Source of the DNA: Streptomyces sp. NBC_01775
GTDB lineage: Bacteria; Actinomycetota; Actinomycetes; Streptomycetales; Streptomycetaceae
DNA length: 64,000 bases
Assembly: GCF_035917675.1 (NCBI RefSeq)
Contig: NZ_CP109104.1
Span: 4,464,001-4,528,000, forward strand
Direction of reading: 5' to 3'
Shown: piece by piece, positions 60,498 to 64,000 of the stretch
Position numbering within the stretch: the first letter of the stretch is position 1
How the letters are laid out: each line of letters opens with the position of its first letter
The notes under the pieces: model-generated
What the model saw: only the letters and a program-made list of their open reading frames with translations
Told to the model about the DNA's origin: nothing
The model's database searches: none
Program-made: the position numbers and the translations under genes

Positions 60498-61697
60498 TCA
60501 GTCTCCCTTCGCTGCCTTGAACAACGCAGCGCGCGGGTCCTCTCCCGCTGTCGCGTCCCGATAGGACTCCAGGGAATCCTTCGCCTTCTCACTCAGATCC
60601 TTGGGCACCGACACCTCCACTGTCACCAGCAGATCGCCGCGTGTCCCGTCCTTGCGGACCGCGCCCTTGCCCCTGGCCCGCATCGTGCGACCCGAGGGGA
60701 TGCCGGGCGGGAGCTTCAGGGTGACGGGCGGGCCGCCCAGCGTGGGGACCTTCACCTCGCCGCCGAGGGCCGCCTCCGGGAAGGTGACCGGCACGGTGAC
60801 GGTGAGGTTGTCCCCCTTACGGCCGAAGACCGGGTGCCTGTCGACGTGCACGACGACGTACAGGTCACCGCCTGGCCCGCCCCGCTCGCCCGGTGCGCCC
60901 TTGCCGCGCAGCCGGATGCGCTGGCCGTCGCTGACGCCCGCCGGGATGCGCACCTGCATCGTGCGCGAGCTGGTGGCGCGGCCCGAGCCCTTGCAGGTCT
61001 CGCAGGGGTCCTGCGCGATGAGGCCGCGGCCCCGGCAGTCCACGCACGGGTCGGTCAGCGAGAAGCCGCCGCCCCCGCCACGGGAGACCTGCCCGGTGCC
61101 CACACAGGTGGGGCACACCCGCGGGGTGCCGTTCTTGTCGCCCGTGCCCGCGCACTCCTTGCACGCGGCGCTGCTGGACATCCGCAGCGGGACCGTGGCC
61201 CCGTCCACCGCCTCGGTGAAGCTGAGCGTCACCTCGGATTCGATGTCCTGGCCGCGCCTCGGCTGGGTGCGGGTGCTGCCGCCGCCGCGGTTGAAGAGCC
61301 CGCCGAAGACATCGCCGAGCCCGCCGCCGAAGCCGCCGGCGGGACCGCCCGCGCCCCCGCCGCCCTGGCCGCCGCCGAACAGGTCGCCCAGGTCGAAGTT
61401 GAACGTTCCTCCGCCGGGGCCGCCCGCGCCCCCGGCCCCGCCGGGCCGGAAGCCGCCGCTGCCGAAGAGGGTGCGCGCCTCGTCGTACTCCTTGCGGCGC
61501 TTGGCGTCACCGAGGACGTCGTACGCCTCGGAGGCGTCCTTGAAGCGCTCTTCGGCCTTGGGGTCGCCTGCGTTGGCGTCCGGGTGGTTCTCCCGGGCGA
61601 GCTTGCGGTACGCCTTCTTGATCTCGGCTTCGGTGGCGTCCTTGGGGACGCCGAGGACCTTGTAGTAGTCCTTCTCGATGAAGTCCTTGGTACTCAT
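60498..61697 (-). CDS. dnaJ: Chaperone DnaJ
   Basis: 399 residues. J-domain with HPD at 38-40 ([33 protein letters not shown]), a Gly/Phe-rich region, four zinc-finger repeats [32 protein letters not shown], and the C-terminal substrate-binding domain ([18 protein letters not shown]). Stimulates DnaK ATPase. This is the copy within the dnaK operon; Streptomyces usually has a second dnaJ elsewhere. ATG at 61697. Confidence 0.97.
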   Translation of the reverse strand: MSTKDFIEKDYYKVLGVPKDATEAEIKKAYRKLARENHPDANAGDPKAEERFKDASEAYDVLGDAKRRKEYDEARTLFGSGGFRPGGAGGAGGPGGGTFNFDLGDLFGGGQGGGGAGGPAGGFGGGLGDVFGGLFNRGGGSTRTQPRRGQDIESEVTLSFTEAVDGATVPLRMSSSAACKECAGTGDKNGTPRVCPTCVGTGQVSRGGGGGFSLTDPCVDCRGRGLIAQDPCETCKGSGRATSSRTMQVRIPAGVSDGQRIRLRGKGAPGERGGPGGDLYVVVHVDRHPVFGRKGDNLTVTVPVTFPEAALGGEVKVPTLGGPPVTLKLPPGIPSGRTMRARGKGAVRKDGTRGDLLVTVEVSVPKDLSEKAKDSLESYRDATAGEDPRAALFKAAKGD

Positions 61698-61724
61698 CCT
61701 CGACGTCCCTCCTCCCGTCCGCGG

Positions 61725-62501
61725 TCAGCCCTCGTCCGGGCCACCGTTCTCCTCTTCCGGCGAGCCTGCGGCGTCGCCGCCCTCACCCTTGGTGCCGGGC
61801 TGCGGCTCGGCCACACCGACCCGCGCGGGGCGGATGGTCCGCTCGCCGATGCGGTACCCCGGCTGGAGGATCTGCACGCACGTCGTCTCCGTGACATCCG
61901 GGGAGTAGGAGTGCATCAGCGCCTCGTGGACCGTCGGGTCGAAGGGCTCGCCCTCCTTGCCGAACTGCATCAGACCCATCTTGGCCGCGACCATCTCCAG
62001 CGACTCGGCCACCGACTTGAAGCCGCCGACCAGCTCACCGTGATCACGCGCACGGCCGATGTCGTCCAGCACCGGCAGCAGCTCCGTCAGCAGGTTCGCG
62101 ACGGCGATCTCCTTGACCGTGGCGCGGTCCCGCTCGACCCTGCGGCGGTAGTTCTGGAACTCCGCCTGGAGCCGCTGGAGGTCCTGCGTGCGCTCGTGGA
62201 GCGCGGTGCGCGTCTGGTCCAGCTCGGCGGTGCGGGCCACGTCGCCCTCGCCCGCCTCGCCGTCCGGGGCCGTGCCGTCGGCGGCTGCGCTGTCGACGAT
62301 GTCGCTGCTGCCGTTGCTCTCGTTCATGTCCCGCGCCGCGTCCAGGTCTTGTTCGGAGTGGGGAGCCTGTTCGGAGTGCTGGGCGTCCCCGGCCGACTGC
62401 CCCGGGGCCGCCGCCTCCTTACCGGAGGCGGCGGTCTGTGCGGGGCCGGTGTCGGCGGGGACGTCGGGCTCCTTCGCGAAGCCCGGTGTCTCCTCCGTCA
62501 C
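61725..62501 (-). CDS. grpE: Nucleotide exchange factor GrpE
   Basis: 258 residues. A disordered acidic N-terminus (about 90 residues) is followed by a coiled-coil ([49 protein letters not shown]) and beta-domain ([24 protein letters not shown], the GY..RxLRPAxVxV motif). The GTG overlaps the dnaK stop (GTGA). Longer acidic N-terminus than E. coli GrpE, as is usual in actinobacteria. Confidence 0.96.
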   Translation of the reverse strand: MTEETPGFAKEPDVPADTGPAQTAASGKEAAAPGQSAGDAQHSEQAPHSEQDLDAARDMNESNGSSDIVDSAAADGTAPDGEAGEGDVARTAELDQTRTALHERTQDLQRLQAEFQNYRRRVERDRATVKEIAVANLLTELLPVLDDIGRARDHGELVGGFKSVAESLEMVAAKMGLMQFGKEGEPFDPTVHEALMHSYSPDVTETTCVQILQPGYRIGERTIRPARVGVAEPQPGTKGEGGDAAGSPEEENGGPDEG

Positions 62502-64000
62502 GCCGCACCGTCCTTGGGCTTCTGCTGGTCGTCGTCGACGATCTCGGCGTCGACGACGTCCTCGTCGCCGCCCTCGGGCTTGGCGCCGCCCGGCGCGTCG
62601 GCGCCGGCCTCGGCACCGCCGGCCGCCTGGTTCTGCTGCGCCTCGGCGTAGAGGGCCTGGCCCAGCTTCTGGCTGGTGGCGGCGACCTTCTCGGACGACT
62701 CGCGGATGGCCGCGGTGTCCTCGCCCTTCAGCTTCTCCTTGAGGTCCTCAAGGGCGGTCTCGACCTCCGACTTGGTGTCGGCCGGGACCTTCTCCTCGTT
62801 GTCCTTGAGGAACTTCTCGGTGGTGTAGACGAGCTGTTCGGCCTGGTTGCGGGTCTCGGCGGACTCGCGGCGCTTGGCGTCGTCGTCGGCGTACTGCTCG
62901 GCCTCGCGCATCATGCGCTCGATGTCGTCCTTGGGCAGGCTGGAGCCGCCCGTGACCTGCATCTTCTGTTCCTTGCCCGTGCCCAGGTCCTTCGCGGACA
63001 CGTGCATGATGCCGTTCGCGTCGATGTCGAAGGTGACCTCGATCTGCGGCACGTTGCGCGGCGCAGGCGGCAGCCCCGTCAGCTCGAACATGCCCAGCTT
63101 CTTGTTGTACGCCGCGATCTCCCGCTCACCCTGGAAGACCTGGATCTGCACCGACGGCTGGTTGTCCTCCGCCGTCGTGAACGTCTCCGAACGCTTCGTC
63201 GGAATCGTCGTGTTCCGCTCGATCAGCTTCGTCATGATCCCGCCCTTGGTCTCGATACCAAGCGACAGCGGAGTGACGTCCAGCAGCAGGACGTCCTTGA
63301 CCTCGCCCTTGAGGACACCGGCCTGGAGGCTGGCACCGATGGCCACGACCTCGTCCGGGTTCACACCCTTGTTGGCGTCCTTGCCGCCGGTCAGCTCCTT
63401 GACCAGCTCGGCGACGGCGGGCATACGGGTCGAGCCACCGACGAGAACGACGTGGTCGATCTCGGAGAGCTGGATGCCCGCGTCCTTCATGACGTTGTGG
63501 AACGGCGTCTTGGTGCGCTCCAGCAGGTCCTGGGTGAGCTGCTGGAACTGAGCGCGCGTCAGCTTCTCGTCCAGGTGCAGCGGGCCCTCGGCGGACGCCG
63601 TGATGTAGGGCAGGTTGATCGTCGTCTCGGTGGACGAGGACAGCTCGATCTTCGCCTTCTCCGCGGCCTCGCGGAGACGCTGGAGAGCCATCTTGTCCTT
63701 GCCCAGGTCCACGCCGTGGCCGGACTGGAACTGCTTGACCAGGTAGTCGACGACGCGCTGGTCCCAGTCGTCACCACCGAGGTGGTTGTCGCCGTTGGTC
63801 GCCTTCACCTCGACGACGCCGTCGCCGATCTCCAGCAGCGAGACGTCGAAGGTGCCGCCACCGAGGTCGAAGACCAGGATCGTCTGGTCTTCCTTCTCCA
63901 GGCCGTAGGCCAGCGCGGCGGCGGTCGGCTCGTTGACGATCCGCAGCACGTTGAGGCCCGCGATCTCGCCGGCCTCCTTGGTGGCCTGGCGCTCGGCGTC
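62498..64000 (-). CDS. dnaK: Chaperone DnaK (5' partial at right edge)
   Basis: C-terminal 500 codons; the frame runs off the right edge, so the N-terminal ATPase start and the operon promoter with its HAIR site are outside. Visible: [52 protein letters not shown], the substrate-binding domain ([20 protein letters not shown]) and the C-terminal lid ending [26 protein letters not shown] with an EEVD-like acidic tail. First gene of the heat-shock operon. Confidence 0.98.
   Translation of the reverse strand, partial: DAERQATKEAGEIAGLNVLRIVNEPTAAALAYGLEKEDQTILVFDLGGGTFDVSLLEIGDGVVEVKATNGDNHLGGDDWDQRVVDYLVKQFQSGHGVDLGKDKMALQRLREAAEKAKIELSSSTETTINLPYITASAEGPLHLDEKLTRAQFQQLTQDLLERTKTPFHNVMKDAGIQLSEIDHVVLVGGSTRMPAVAELVKELTGGKDANKGVNPDEVVAIGASLQAGVLKGEVKDVLLLDVTPLSLGIETKGGIMTKLIERNTTIPTKRSETFTTAEDNQPSVQIQVFQGEREIAAYNKKLGMFELTGLPPAPRNVPQIEVTFDIDANGIMHVSAKDLGTGKEQKMQVTGGSSLPKDDIERMMREAEQYADDDAKRRESAETRNQAEQLVYTTEKFLKDNEEKVPADTKSEVETALEDLKEKLKGEDTAAIRESSEKVAATSQKLGQALYAEAQQNQAAGGAEAGADAPGGAKPEGGDEDVVDAEIVDDDQQKPKDGAA

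Overview
The window is a piece of a very GC-rich actinobacterial chromosome, almost certainly Streptomyces. Third codon positions are nearly all G or C, GTG starts are frequent, and genes are often joined by 4-bp ATGA/GTGA overlaps. The gene content (hspR-dnaJ-grpE-dnaK, clpB, fba, pyrE, purA, tandem membrane Ser/Thr kinases, two-component pairs) is the Streptomyces core arm near oriC. A perfect 14-bp parS site at 48559-48572 fits an origin-proximal position. No prophage, transposase, CRISPR array or large biosynthetic cluster is visible.

Layout. 1-10 kb: the end of a two-component pair, tRNA-Gly, purC, a dimethylformamidase-like protein, a degenerate M48-type membrane protein, purD, a SLATT membrane protein and an unknown protein with a TTG start. 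10-19.6 kb: an aminotransferase/GntR/hydrolase operon, an OmpR-type two-component pair with an 18-bp repeat array in its promoter region, a divergent LysE exporter and Lrp regulator, and a VTC-domain plus DUF4956 pair. 19.9-30.5 kb: two paralogous Ser/Thr kinases, an ABC exporter with a divergent GbsR/MarR regulator sharing a palindromic operator, a diacylglycerol-kinase-like gene and purA. 30.5-40.7 kb: small genes, then two separate kynurenine-pathway-like operons. The first (kynA-kynU-kynB, minus strand) looks catabolic. The second (DUF6875, divergent TDO, kynureninase-like, SDR; plus strand) is a four-gene overlapping operon of unknown product. 40.8-48.4 kb: an HxlR-controlled DsbA/azoreductase pair, a MalX/MalY-like PTS and C-S lyase operon, a TPR-like protein and fba. 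48.5-64 kb: parS, pyrE, an aldose epimerase, a membrane-fused spermidine-synthase-like protein, a DapC/YbdL-type aminotransferase, YbjN, clpB with an HspR (HAIR) site, a D,D-carboxypeptidase, and the dnaK heat-shock operon running off the right edge.

A theme that ordinary annotation would miss is short tandem arrays, mostly 16-22 bp per unit, that sit at or overlap gene 3' ends (purD, the gene at 9582, lysE, the ABC permease, gbsR). In three of them the gene's stop codon lies inside the gene-proximal unit and most other units carry a sense codon at the same place (TGA/CGA, TAG/CAG).

Compared from memory with S. coelicolor, purC/purD and the purA-to-dnaK block lie on opposite sides of oriC there but are joined here. 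This suggests an origin-symmetric inversion with a breakpoint between about 9 and 20 kb. Protein identifications are by eye from motifs; no database search was run.
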